A stretch of DNA of 64,000 nucleotides from Candidatus Rubrivivax defluviihabitans. GTDB lineage: Bacteria > Pseudomonadota > Gammaproteobacteria > Burkholderiales > Burkholderiaceae_C. Made by a program: the position numbers and the translations under genes. The DNA lies in contig JADJMW010000011.1 in assembly GCA_016709385.1 (NCBI GenBank), positions 1-64,000 of the forward strand, written 5' to 3'. Numbering within the stretch: position 1 is the first letter of the stretch; every line of letters starts with the position of its first letter. Shown here one piece after another: positions 54,462 through 62,864 of this stretch. Under the pieces are notes generated by a model that saw only the letters and a program-made list of their open reading frames with translations, did not search any database and was not told where the DNA came from.

Positions 54462-55051
54462 CGCGGGCCACACCGACGGTGACGCCGGCAGAGGTGCTGG
54501 CCTTCTGGTTCGGCAGCACCGACGCGACCGATCCGCGCTGGTTCAAGCGCAGCGACGCCTTCGATGCGGCGATTCGCGAGCGCTTCGGCACCACGGTTGA
54601 GTCTGCGCTGGCGGGCCGGCTGGACGGCTGGGCGGCACGGCCGCCAAGCGCGCTGGCGCTGATCGTGTTGCTGGACCAGTTCACGCGCAACATCCACCGC
54701 GGCACCCCGGCAGCCTTTGCCGGCGACGCGCAGGCGCTCACCCTGGCGCTGCAGTTGGTGGACAGCGGCGAGCACTTGCGCCTGCCGCCGCTGCAGCGCT
54801 GGTTCGCCTACCTGCCGCTGGAGCATGCCGAAGACCGGGCCCTGCAGCAACAATGCGTGCGCCTGTTCGAGGCGCTGGCGGCCGAAGTGGGACCCCACCG
54901 CGAGGCGCTGGCCGGGGCGTTGGACTATGCGCGGCGGCACCATGACGTGATCGCGCGCTTCGGCCGCTTTCCGCACCGCAATGCCATCCTCGGGCGGGCC
55001 AGCACTGCCGAGGAGGCCACCTTCCTGCTGCAGCCGGGCTCCAGCTTCTGA
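54458..55051 (+). CDS. DUF924 family protein
   Basis: 197 residues, helical (TPR-like fold in known structures). Family features are present: VLAFWFGSTDATDPRWFK at the start, LALIVLLDQFTRNIHRGTP in the middle, YLPLEHAEDRALQQQCVRLF, then RRHHDVIARFGRFPHRNAI near the end. The function is unknown. It is translationally coupled to the upstream hydrolase through ATGA. It converges with the photolyase, 74 bases apart. Confidence 0.93.
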   Translation: MTRATPTVTPAEVLAFWFGSTDATDPRWFKRSDAFDAAIRERFGTTVESALAGRLDGWAARPPSALALIVLLDQFTRNIHRGTPAAFAGDAQALTLALQLVDSGEHLRLPPLQRWFAYLPLEHAEDRALQQQCVRLFEALAAEVGPHREALAGALDYARRHHDVIARFGRFPHRNAILGRASTAEEATFLLQPGSSF

Positions 55052-55125
55052 CGCTGTGCATGCTCGCAGGCACCCCAGTCCGCCGCGCTGCAGGCGCCGC
55101 ATTCGCCGGCAGCGGCGGCAAGCGT

Positions 55126-56601
55126 TCACCGCACCTGCTTCACCACGGCATAACGTGCCAGCGTCTTCTCGCGCGCCAGCGCATGGTCCACCACCGGCAG
55201 CGGGTAGTCACGGCCCAGCCCGACGCCCGCTGCTTGCAGGTCGGCCGGCCGCGCCAGCCAGGGCGCGTGGATCAGCTTGTCGGGCAGCCGCGCCAGCTGC
55301 GGCAGGTAGCGGCGGATGAATTTCCCCTCCGGGTCGAATTTCTCGCTCTGGTTCACCGGGTTGAAGATGCGGAAATAGGGTTGTGCGTCGCAGCCGCTGC
55401 TGGCCGCCCACTGCCAGCCGCCGTTGTTGGCGGCGAGGTCGAAATCGTTGAGGTGCAGCGCGAAATAGGCCTCGCCGCGCCGCCAGTCCAGCCCCAGGTC
55501 CTTGGTCAGGAAGCTGGCTACCACCATGCGCAGCCGGTTGTGCATGTAGCCGGTCTGGTTGATCTGGTGCATGGCGGCGTCGACCAGCGGGTAGCCGGTG
55601 CGACCCTCGCACCAGGCGGCGAACAGCTCGTCGGCGTGTTTGCCCTGCTCCCAGCGGATGCGGTCGTACTCGGGCTTGAAGGCGTGTGCCACCACGCGCG
55701 GGTGGTGGTGCAGCACCTGGTGGTAGAAGTCGCGCCAGATGAGTTCGGACAGCCAGACCTCGGCGCCGCGCACACCCGCCTCGCGCCGCATATTCGCCTC
55801 GCGCGCCAGCCGGCGGATCGACACCGTGCCGAAGCGCAGGTGCGTGCTCAGGTAGCTGGGGCCCTTGACGGCCGGGAAGTCGCGTGTCTCGTGATATCGG
55901 TCGATGCGCTGCAGGAAGTCGTCCAGCAGTTCCTGCGCGCCCACCGGGCCGCTGGGCAGGCGCAGTTCGTGCAGGTTGGTGCGTGCGAAGCCCAGCGCTT
56001 CCAGCGTCGGCACGCCGGCCTCGCCGGCCGGCCGCGTGGCCAGCGCCGAGGCGTGGTGCGCCACCGGATAGGCCTTCAGGTAGTAGGGCGCCAGCTTCTT
56101 CAGCCAGGCGTTCTTGTACGGCGTGAAGACCGAGAACGGCCCGCCGCCCAGCGTGAGCACCTCGCTGCCTTCGAAGACGAGGTGGTCCTTGCTGGTGTGC
56201 AGCGCCACGCCGCGCTCGGCCAGCAATCCGCGCACGCGGGCGTCGCGGGCCAGCGCCGCGGGTTCGTCGTCGTGGCTGGCGTAGACGGCCTGCACGCCCA
56301 AGGCGGCGGCCAGCGCCGGGATCTGCTCGTGCGCCCGGCCGTGGCGCACCAGCAGGGCGGCGCCTTCGATGCCGTGCGAAGCCGCCAGCGCGCGCAATTC
56401 GGCGTCCACGCCGACCAGGCTGTCGCGGATGAATTCCACGCGCCGGTCTTGCCGAGGAAGCGGATCAAGGATGTCGCGGTCGAAGACGAAGGCGCACCAC
56501 ACCTGGCGCGCCGAGCGCAGCGCGTGGTACAGGGCGGCATGGTCGTCCACGCGCAGGTCGCGGCGCAGCCAGACCAGGGCTTTGTCAACGGTCTTGTTCA
56601 T
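55126..56601 (-). CDS. phrB: Deoxyribodipyrimidine photo-lyase
   Basis: 491 residues, class I CPD photolyase size. The N-terminal antenna domain starts LVWLRRDLRVDDHAALYHAL. The FAD domain has THLRFGTVSIRRLAREAN, ELIWRDFYHQVLHHHP, GRTGYPLVDAAMHQINQTGY and MHNRLRMVVASFLTKDLGLD, and the C-terminal NDFDLAANNGGWQWAASSGC carries the tryptophans of the electron-transfer path. It repairs UV-induced cyclobutane dimers with blue light. The ATG at 56601 is 34 bases from the divergent yqgE start, so the two promoters must overlap. Confidence 0.96.
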   Translation of the reverse strand: MNKTVDKALVWLRRDLRVDDHAALYHALRSARQVWCAFVFDRDILDPLPRQDRRVEFIRDSLVGVDAELRALAASHGIEGAALLVRHGRAHEQIPALAAALGVQAVYASHDDEPAALARDARVRGLLAERGVALHTSKDHLVFEGSEVLTLGGGPFSVFTPYKNAWLKKLAPYYLKAYPVAHHASALATRPAGEAGVPTLEALGFARTNLHELRLPSGPVGAQELLDDFLQRIDRYHETRDFPAVKGPSYLSTHLRFGTVSIRRLAREANMRREAGVRGAEVWLSELIWRDFYHQVLHHHPRVVAHAFKPEYDRIRWEQGKHADELFAAWCEGRTGYPLVDAAMHQINQTGYMHNRLRMVVASFLTKDLGLDWRRGEAYFALHLNDFDLAANNGGWQWAASSGCDAQPYFRIFNPVNQSEKFDPEGKFIRRYLPQLARLPDKLIHAPWLARPADLQAAGVGLGRDYPLPVVDHALAREKTLARYAVVKQVR

Positions 56602-56622
56602 GCTGCCAAGTGTGCGCGGGAA

Positions 56623-56628
56623 TAGAAT
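56623..56628 (+). promoter_or_regulatory. Possible -10 element immediately before the yqgE start
   Basis: TAGAAT ends 7 bases before the ATG at 56636, so transcription would begin at or next to the start codon. No -35 of good quality is seen 16-18 bases upstream. Confidence 0.3.
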
Positions 56629-56635
56629 GATTCGT

Positions 56636-57226
56636 ATGGCTTCCGGCTCCCGCATCGATCTGACGAACCAGTTCCTGATCGCCATGCCGGGCATGGCCGA
56701 CGAGACCTTTGCCGGCACCGTGGTCTACCTGTGCGAACACACCGAGAAGGGCGCCCTGGGCCTGGTCATCAACAAGCCGATCGACATCAAGCTGAGGAAC
56801 CTGTTCGAGAAGGTCGAACTCAGCCTCGATCGCGCCGCGCGCGCCGACCTGGCCGATCAGCCGGTGTATTTCGGCGGTCCGGTGCAGACCGAACGCGGCT
56901 TCGTGCTGCACGACCGGCCGGGCGACGAGGCCATCCACTACAACTCCACGCTGGCTATCCCTGGCGGCCTGGCCATGACCACCAGCAAGGACGTGCTGGA
57001 AGCCCTGGCCGAAGGCGGCGGCCCGCGCCGAGTGCTGGTGACGCTGGGCTACAGCGGCTGGCAGGCCGGCCAGCTGGAAGACGAACTCGGCCGCAATGGC
57101 TGGCTCACGGTGGACGCCGACCCGGCGGTGATCTTCGACACCCCCATCGAGCAGCGCTACGACCGCGCCTTGTCGCTGCTGGGCTTCGACCCGCGAATGC
57201 TGTCGCAAGAGGCCGGGCATGCCTGA
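56636..57226 (+). CDS. yqgE: YqgE/AlgH family protein
   Basis: 196 residues, normal for the family (DUF179). Features: FLIAMPGMADETFAGTVVYL at the start, EKGALGLVINKPIDIKLRNL, VYFGGPVQTERGFVLHDRPG and VLVTLGYSGWQAGQLEDELG. AlgH was described in Pseudomonas alginate regulation, but the family's molecular function is unclear. Another ATG three codons earlier (56627) is possible. The gene overlaps ruvX by 8 bases, the usual yqgE-ruvX pairing. Confidence 0.95.
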   Translation: MASGSRIDLTNQFLIAMPGMADETFAGTVVYLCEHTEKGALGLVINKPIDIKLRNLFEKVELSLDRAARADLADQPVYFGGPVQTERGFVLHDRPGDEAIHYNSTLAIPGGLAMTTSKDVLEALAEGGGPRRVLVTLGYSGWQAGQLEDELGRNGWLTVDADPAVIFDTPIEQRYDRALSLLGFDPRMLSQEAGHA

Positions 57227-57704
57227 GCGGCAGCCGCCTGCTTCGCCGCCCGCCCCCCGCCCGCTGTCATTTCTTTCCTTCGATTTCGGCGCCCGCCGCG
57301 TCGGCGTGGCCTGCGGCAATACCTTGCTGCGCAGCGCAAGCCCGCTGCAGACCGTGGTGGCCCTGGGGGATGCGCGCTTCGAGGCCATCGGCCGGCTCGT
57401 CCGGGAGTGGCAGCCCGACGCCCTGGTGGTGGGCGTGCCCTTCCACCCCGACGGCGCGCCGCACGACAATACGCAGCGCGCCCGGCGCTTCGCGCGCCAG
57501 CTGCAAGGCCGCTTCCGGCTGCCGGTGCACGAGGTCGACGAGCGCTACACCACCACCGAGGCGCTGGCGGCAGGCGCCGCAGACGCCGATGCGGCTGCCG
57601 CGGCGCTGATCCTGGACCAGTTCCTGCGCAGCCTGCCGGTCGGCGAACAGGACCGCGAGCCGCGGAAAGACGAACGGGACGACGATGCTGGAACTCGACG
57701 CTGA
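57219..57704 (+). CDS. ruvX: Putative pre-16S rRNA nuclease / Holliday junction resolvase RuvX (YqgF)
   Basis: 161 residues with an RNase H-like fold. FLSFDFGARRVGVACGNTL carries the first metal aspartate, ALVVGVPFHPDG the VG-P-x-x-x-D/N-G motif, HEVDERYTTTEAL the glutamate, and ADAAAAALILDQFL the last aspartate. In E. coli YqgF is essential and matures the 5' end of 16S rRNA. It overlaps yqgE and pyrR (by 20 bases), so its message continues into the pyrimidine genes. Confidence 0.94.
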   Translation: MPERQPPASPPAPRPLSFLSFDFGARRVGVACGNTLLRSASPLQTVVALGDARFEAIGRLVREWQPDALVVGVPFHPDGAPHDNTQRARRFARQLQGRFRLPVHEVDERYTTTEALAAGAADADAAAAALILDQFLRSLPVGEQDREPRKDERDDDAGTRR

Positions 57705-58215
57705 ATCCTTGTATGCGCAGCTGTGCCAGGGCGTGCGCGCACTGCTGGCCGACGGCACGCGGCCCGACGCGGCGCTGGTGGGCATCTGGTCGGGTGGCGC
57801 CTGGCTGGCCGAGCGGCTGCAGCGCGACCTCGGCCTGCCCGGCGGCGACAAGGGTTGCGGCGTCATCTCCAGCACCCTGCACCGCGACGACTTCGGCTCG
57901 CGCGGCCTGGTGATACAGGACGGCAAGGGCACCGACCCGACGCAGCTGCCGTTCGCCATCGAAGGCCGGCACATCGTGCTCGTCGACGACGTGCTGCACA
58001 CCGGCCGCACCATCCGCGCCGTCGTCAACGAGTTGTTCGATTTCGGCCGCCCGGCCAGCGTGACGTTGGCGGTGCTGGTCGACCGCGGCGGCCGCGAACT
58101 GCCCATCGCCGCGGCCTTTGCCGCCGCCAGGCTGGCGCTGCCGGCCGGCCAGCGGCTGCGGCTGGCGCGCGCCGACGACGGCCGTTTCAGCTTCACCGTC
58201 AAAGGAGACGAATGA
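57685..58215 (+). CDS. pyrR: PyrR-type uracil phosphoribosyltransferase / pyr regulator
   Basis: 176 residues, type I phosphoribosyltransferase fold. The PRPP motif is IVLVDDVLHTGRTIRAVVNE, preceded by the hood residues (VGIWSGGAWLAERL). TLAVLVDRGGRELPIAA matches PyrR VLVDRGHRELPI. In Bacillus PyrR binds pyr mRNA. In Gram-negative bacteria its regulatory role is unproven and it may act only as uracil phosphoribosyltransferase. It overlaps ruvX, leaving no leader sequence for a pyr attenuator here. pyrB starts one base after its stop. Confidence 0.92.
   Translation: MLELDAESLYAQLCQGVRALLADGTRPDAALVGIWSGGAWLAERLQRDLGLPGGDKGCGVISSTLHRDDFGSRGLVIQDGKGTDPTQLPFAIEGRHIVLVDDVLHTGRTIRAVVNELFDFGRPASVTLAVLVDRGGRELPIAAAFAAARLALPAGQRLRLARADDGRFSFTVKGDE
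58201..58208 (+). promoter_or_regulatory. Strong ribosome-binding site of pyrB
   Basis: AAAGGAGA lies inside the end of pyrR and about 8 bases before the ATG at 58217. It decides for this start rather than an in-frame ATG two codons later (58223). Confidence 0.75.
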
Positions 58216-58216
58216 G

Positions 58217-59179
58217 ATGCTGATGCGCCGCAACCCCCAGCTCAACGCCCACGGCGAGCTGATCCACCTGCTGTCCATCGAAGGCCTGCCCAGAGCGGTG
58301 CTGACGCAGATCCTCGACACCGCGGGCACCTTCCTCAGCGTCAACGACCGCGACGTGAAGAAGGTACCGCTCTTGCGCGGCAAGAGCGTCTTCAACCTGT
58401 TCTTCGAGAACAGCACGCGCACCCGCACCACCTTCGAGATCGCGGCCAAGCGCTTGAGCGCCGACGTCATCAACCTGGACATCGCCAGGTCGAGCACGGC
58501 GAAGGGCGAGAGCCTGCTCGACACCATCGCCAACCTCTCGGCGATGCACGCCGACATGTTCATCGTGCGCCACGCCGAGAGCGGCGCGCCCTACCTCATT
58601 GCGCAGCACGTGGCGCCGCACGTGCACGTCATCAACGCCGGCGACGGGCGGCACGCCCACCCCACTCAGGGGCTGCTGGACATGTACACCATCCGCCACT
58701 ACAAGCGCGATTTCACGCAGCTCACGGTGGCCATCGTCGGCGACATCGTGCACTCGCGCGTGGCGCGCAGCGACATCCACGCGCTCACCACCTTGGGCGT
58801 GCCCGAGATCCGCGCCGTGGGCCCGAAGACGCTGGTGCCGGGCGACCTGGCCGGCATGGGCGTGCGGGTGTGCCACGACATGGCCGAGGGCATCCGCGGC
58901 GCCGACGTCATCATCATGCTGCGGCTGCAGAACGAACGCATGAGCGGCGCCATGCTGCCCAGCGCCGGCGAATTCTTCAAGAGCTACGGCCTCACGCCCG
59001 AGAAGCTGGCGCTGGCCAAGAGTGATGCCATCGTCATGCACCCGGGCCCCATCAACCGCGGCGTGGAGATCGACTCGGCGGTGGCCGACGGCGCGCACAG
59101 CGTGATCCTGCCGCAGGTCACCTTCGGCATCGCGGTGCGCATGGCGGTGATGAGCACGATCGCCGGCAACCAGGCCTGA
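58217..59179 (+). CDS. pyrB: Aspartate carbamoyltransferase catalytic subunit
   Basis: 320 residues. Carbamoyl-phosphate site FFENSTRTRTTFEIAAKRLS (about residue 65), HADMFIVRHAESG, HAHPTQGLLDMYTIRHYKRD, and the end VMHPGPINRGVEIDSAVADG. It condenses carbamoyl phosphate with aspartate. The next gene encodes a pyrC-like protein without zinc ligands, a setting known for the class A ATCase complex of Pseudomonas, in which PyrB needs the inactive PyrC for assembly. It lies 1 base after pyrR. Confidence 0.97.
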   Translation: MLMRRNPQLNAHGELIHLLSIEGLPRAVLTQILDTAGTFLSVNDRDVKKVPLLRGKSVFNLFFENSTRTRTTFEIAAKRLSADVINLDIARSSTAKGESLLDTIANLSAMHADMFIVRHAESGAPYLIAQHVAPHVHVINAGDGRHAHPTQGLLDMYTIRHYKRDFTQLTVAIVGDIVHSRVARSDIHALTTLGVPEIRAVGPKTLVPGDLAGMGVRVCHDMAEGIRGADVIIMLRLQNERMSGAMLPSAGEFFKSYGLTPEKLALAKSDAIVMHPGPINRGVEIDSAVADGAHSVILPQVTFGIAVRMAVMSTIAGNQA

Positions 59180-59190
59180 AGGCGCAACGC

Positions 59191-60495
59191 ATGAAGATCC
59201 TCATCCACGGCGGCCGCATCGTCTGCCCCGCCACCGGCCGCGACGAAGTGGCCGACATCGCCGTCGCCTCGGGCCGCATCGTCGCCATCGGCAAGGGGGT
59301 CGACTTCACGCCCGACCGCGTGCTGAACGCCACCGGCCTGGTCGTCGCGCCGGGCCTGGTGGACCTGGCTGCACGCCTGCGCGAACCGGGGCAGGAACAC
59401 GAAGGCATGCTCGAAAGCGAACTCGCTGCGGCGGCGGCCGGCGGCGTCACCAGCCTGGTGTGCCCGCCCGACACCGACCCCGTGCTCGACGAGCCGGGGC
59501 TGGTGGAAATGCTCAAGTTCCGCGCCCGCAAGCTGTCGCGCTGCCGCGTCTTCCCGCTTGGCGCGCTGACGCGCCGGCTCGAGGGCGCCGCGCTCACCGA
59601 GATGGCCCAACTGACCGAGGCCGGCTGCGTGGGCTTCAGCCAGGCCGACGCCGCGATCACCGATACCCTGGTGCTGCAGCGTGCACTGCAGTACGCGGCC
59701 ACCTTCGGCTATACCGTGTGGCTGCGGCCGAACGACGGCTGGCTGGGCCAGGGCGTGGCGGCACAGGGCGCGGTGGCCACGCGGCTGGGCCTGTCGGGCG
59801 TGCCGGTGGTGGCCGAGACGGTGGCGCTGGCCACCCTCTTCGAACTGGTGCGCGTCACCGGTGCGCGCGTGCACCTGTGCCGCCTGTCCAGCGCCGCCGG
59901 CGTGGCCATGCTGCGCACGGCCAAGGCCGTCGGCCTGCCGGTGACGGCCGACGTGAGCATCAATTCGCTGCACCTGACCGACGTCGATATCGGCTACTTC
60001 AACCCCGACATGCGACTGGTGCCGCCGCTGCGCCAGGGCGCCGACCGCGACGCGCTGCGCGCCGCGCTGGCCGACGGCAGCATCGACGCGCTGGTCTCCG
60101 ACCACGACCCGGTGGCCGACGACGCCAAGCAACTGCCCTTCGGCGAGGCCGAACCCGGCGCCACGGGGCTGGAACTGCTGCTGAGCCTTTCGCTGCGCTG
60201 GGCGCAGGACAGCGGCCTGCCGCTGGCCACGGCGCTGGCGCGCATCACGCACGACCCGGTGCGCGTGCTCGGTGACGCGCTGGGCTCATTGGCCAGCAGC
60301 GCCGGCCGCGTGGTGGAAGGCGGCGTGGCCGACCTGTGCCTGTTCGACCCCGCGGCCGAATGGGCGGTGGCGCCCGAGCGCCTGGCCAGCCAGGGCAAGC
60401 ACACGCCGTTTGCCTTCGCCTCCACCGGCATGGCGCTGCCCGGCCGCGTGCGCGCCACGCTGGTGGCCGGCACGGTGGCCTACGAAGCCGCGTGA
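59191..60495 (+). CDS. pyrC: Inactive dihydroorotase homologue PyrC' (ATCase partner)
   Basis: 434 residues with the dihydroorotase/amidohydrolase fold (KILIHGGRIVCPATGRDEVA at the start, ARLREPGQEHEGMLESELAA). The zinc motif is missing: where active enzymes have D-x-H-x-H, this has GLVDLAARLREPGQ. Likewise the lower metal aspartate site reads ALVSDHDPVADDAKQLPF. It is therefore the non-catalytic type that supports PyrB as a structural subunit. An active dihydroorotase must be elsewhere in the genome. It lies 11 bases after pyrB. Confidence 0.9.
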   Translation: MKILIHGGRIVCPATGRDEVADIAVASGRIVAIGKGVDFTPDRVLNATGLVVAPGLVDLAARLREPGQEHEGMLESELAAAAAGGVTSLVCPPDTDPVLDEPGLVEMLKFRARKLSRCRVFPLGALTRRLEGAALTEMAQLTEAGCVGFSQADAAITDTLVLQRALQYAATFGYTVWLRPNDGWLGQGVAAQGAVATRLGLSGVPVVAETVALATLFELVRVTGARVHLCRLSSAAGVAMLRTAKAVGLPVTADVSINSLHLTDVDIGYFNPDMRLVPPLRQGADRDALRAALADGSIDALVSDHDPVADDAKQLPFGEAEPGATGLELLLSLSLRWAQDSGLPLATALARITHDPVRVLGDALGSLASSAGRVVEGGVADLCLFDPAAEWAVAPERLASQGKHTPFAFASTGMALPGRVRATLVAGTVAYEAA

Positions 60496-60517
60496 ATCGG
60501 GTAGGCGGTTTCGTTTG

Positions 60518-61297
60518 ATGCGCGGCGCGCGTGCGCTGTGGCGGCTGGTGAGCACCGTGCTGCACGGCGTGCACGGCGTGCTCGTCGTGCTGCTGCTCTT
60601 CCCGGGGCTGAGTGCGGCCGGCCGCCGCTTGCGCATCGCCTGGTGGGCAGGCAAGACCTTGCGCCTGCTCGGCCTGCGGCTGGAGGTCGAGGGCGCCTTC
60701 CGACCCGGCGCCAAGCTGCTGGTGGCCAACCATGTGTCGTGGCTCGACATCATGGCCATCCACGCCGTGTGCCCCGAGGCGCGTTTCGTCTCCAAGGCCG
60801 ATGTGCAGCACTGGCCGTTGGTGAACCGGCTGGTGGCCGGCGCCGGAACGCTCTATATCGAACGCGAACGCCGCCGCGACGCCGTGCGCGTGGTGCACCA
60901 GATGGCCGAGGCGCTGCACGCCGGCGACACCGTGGCCGTCTTCCCCGAAGGCACCACCAACGACGGCCACACCTTGCTGCCCTTCCACGCCAACCTGCTG
61001 CAGGCGGCCATCGCCACCGCCACCCCCATCCAGCCGCTGGCGCTGCGCTTCTCCGACACCCGGCACGCAGTGAGCCCGGCGGCGCGTTTCGACGGCGACA
61101 TCACACTCAAGCAGAGCCTGTGGCGACTGGCCTGCGGCGAAGGCGTCGTGGTCAGGCTGTGGGTGCTCGAGGCGCAGGCCACGGCGCATGCCGACCGCCG
61201 TGCACTGGCCGAGCGGCTGCGCGGGCTCGTGGCGGCGAAGCTGGCCGAGACCGCCGGGACGACCGCCAGCACCCGAACGGCCGGAGTGGGCGTGTAG
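60518..61297 (+). CDS. plsC: 1-acyl-sn-glycerol-3-phosphate acyltransferase (PlsC family)
   Basis: 259 residues. An N-terminal hydrophobic helix (LHGVHGVLVVLLLFPGLSA) anchors it to the membrane. The acyltransferase motifs are present: LVANHVSWLDIMAIH (the H-x4-D catalytic pair), RFVSKADVQHWPLV, and VFPEGTTNDGHTLLPFHANL. It adds the second acyl chain to make phosphatidic acid, or acts on a related lipid. The ATG at 60518 follows pyrC' by 22 bases, suggesting the same transcript. Confidence 0.92.
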   Translation: MRGARALWRLVSTVLHGVHGVLVVLLLFPGLSAAGRRLRIAWWAGKTLRLLGLRLEVEGAFRPGAKLLVANHVSWLDIMAIHAVCPEARFVSKADVQHWPLVNRLVAGAGTLYIERERRRDAVRVVHQMAEALHAGDTVAVFPEGTTNDGHTLLPFHANLLQAAIATATPIQPLALRFSDTRHAVSPAARFDGDITLKQSLWRLACGEGVVVRLWVLEAQATAHADRRALAERLRGLVAAKLAETAGTTASTRTAGVGV

Positions 61298-61307
61298 AGT
61301 CGGCTGC

Positions 61308-62864
61308 ATGAACGGCCCCACGCTGCGCATCCGCCGGGTCGGCATCGATACCTGGCGCGAGAACGTCGCCTACCTGCACCGCGACTGCCCGGTGGTGCGC
61401 GCCGCCGGCTTCCAGGCGCTGGCCAAGGTGACGGTGCAAGCCAACGGGCAGACCATCGCGGCGGTGCTGAATGTCGTCGACGACGAACACATCGTGCAGA
61501 CCTGCGACCTGGGCCTGAGCGAAGAGGCCTTCGCGCGCCTGCAGGTGGCCGAGGGCCATGCCGCGCACATCGAGCATGCCGAGCCGCCGCCGTCGATCGC
61601 GGCGCTGCACCGCAAGATCGCCGGCGAACGGCTGTCGCGCGACGATTTCTTCGCCGTCATGCGGGACGTGGCGGCTGCGCGTTATTCGAAGATCGAGCTG
61701 GCGGCCTTCGTGGTGGCCACCAACCAGTTCGAACTCGACCGCGACGAGGTGCTGCACCTCACCGAGGCCATGATCGGCGTCGGCCGGCGCATCGACTGGC
61801 AGCGCGAGGTGGGCCGCGGGCCGGTCGTCGACAAGCACTGCATCGGCGGCATCCCGGGCAACCGCACGTCGATGCTGGTGGTTCCCATCGTCACCGCGCA
61901 CGGCATGTGGTGTCCGAAGACGAGTTCACGCGCCATCACCTCGCCGGCCGGCACCGCCGACACCATGGAGATGCTGGCCGACGTGGAATTGCCGCTGGAG
62001 CGGCTGCAACAGATCGTGCGCCGCACGCGCGGTTGCCTGGCCTGGGGCGGCACCGCCGACCTTTCGCCGGCCGACGACATCCTGATCTCGGTGGAGCGGC
62101 CGCTGGCCATCGACTCGCCGGGGCAGATGGTGGCCTCGATCCTTTCGAAGAAGATCGCCGCCGGCTCGACGCACCTGGTGCTGGACATCCCCGTGGGGCC
62201 CAGCGCCAAGGTGCGCAGCATGCCCGAGGCGCAGCGGCTGAAGAAGCTGTTCGAATACGTGGCCGCGCGGCTGGGCCTGCAGCTCGACGCCGTCATCACC
62301 GACGGCCGCCAACCCGTCGGCCGCGGCATTGGCCCGGTGCTGGAGGCGCGCGACGTGATGAGGGTGCTGAACAACGATCCCGACGCGCCGCACGATCTGC
62401 GCCAGAAGGCGCTGCGCCTGGCCGGCCGCGTGATCGAATTCGACCCCGACGTGCGCGGCGGCGACGGCTACCGCATCGCGCGCGACATCCTCGAGTCGGG
62501 CCGTGCGCTGGCGCAGATGAACGCCATCATCGGTGCCCAGGGCCGGCGCACGCCGCCGCAACCCGGCGCCCTGGTGTTCGAGGTGCCGGCGCCGAAGGCG
62601 GGCGTCGTCGTCGCCGTCGACAACCTGCGCCTGGCGCGCATCGCCCGACTGACCGGCGCGCCGCAGGTGGCCGGCGCCGGCGCCGACCTGTTCGTGCGGC
62701 TGGGCGACACGGTGCGTGAAGGGCAGCCGCTGTACCGCTTGCATGCGCGCTTCGAAGCCGACCTGGATTTCGCGCGCCGCATGGCGCTGCAGGACAGCGC
62801 CGTGGCCATCGGCTCACCGGGCGAGTTGCCGGCGGAATTCGTCGGCGGGCGAGATCTGTCTTGA
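61308..62864 (+). CDS. AMP phosphorylase/thymidine phosphorylase family protein
   Basis: 518 residues, the longer archaeal-AMP-phosphorylase-like type rather than the 440-residue DeoA. An N-terminal domain of about 90 residues (TLRIRRVGIDTWRENVAYLH) precedes the phosphorylase core: KHCIGGIPGNRTSMLVVPIV (phosphate/nucleoside site), SSRAITSPAGTADTMEMLAD and LDIPVGPSAKVRSMPEA, and a C-terminal domain with AGADLFVRLGDTVREGQPLY. Known archaeal members phosphorolyse AMP to ribose 1,5-bisphosphate and adenine. The bacterial substrate is unproved. Its stop overlaps the next gene's TTG start, so translation is coupled. Confidence 0.88.
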   Translation: MNGPTLRIRRVGIDTWRENVAYLHRDCPVVRAAGFQALAKVTVQANGQTIAAVLNVVDDEHIVQTCDLGLSEEAFARLQVAEGHAAHIEHAEPPPSIAALHRKIAGERLSRDDFFAVMRDVAAARYSKIELAAFVVATNQFELDRDEVLHLTEAMIGVGRRIDWQREVGRGPVVDKHCIGGIPGNRTSMLVVPIVTAHGMWCPKTSSRAITSPAGTADTMEMLADVELPLERLQQIVRRTRGCLAWGGTADLSPADDILISVERPLAIDSPGQMVASILSKKIAAGSTHLVLDIPVGPSAKVRSMPEAQRLKKLFEYVAARLGLQLDAVITDGRQPVGRGIGPVLEARDVMRVLNNDPDAPHDLRQKALRLAGRVIEFDPDVRGGDGYRIARDILESGRALAQMNAIIGAQGRRTPPQPGALVFEVPAPKAGVVVAVDNLRLARIARLTGAPQVAGAGADLFVRLGDTVREGQPLYRLHARFEADLDFARRMALQDSAVAIGSPGELPAEFVGGRDLS

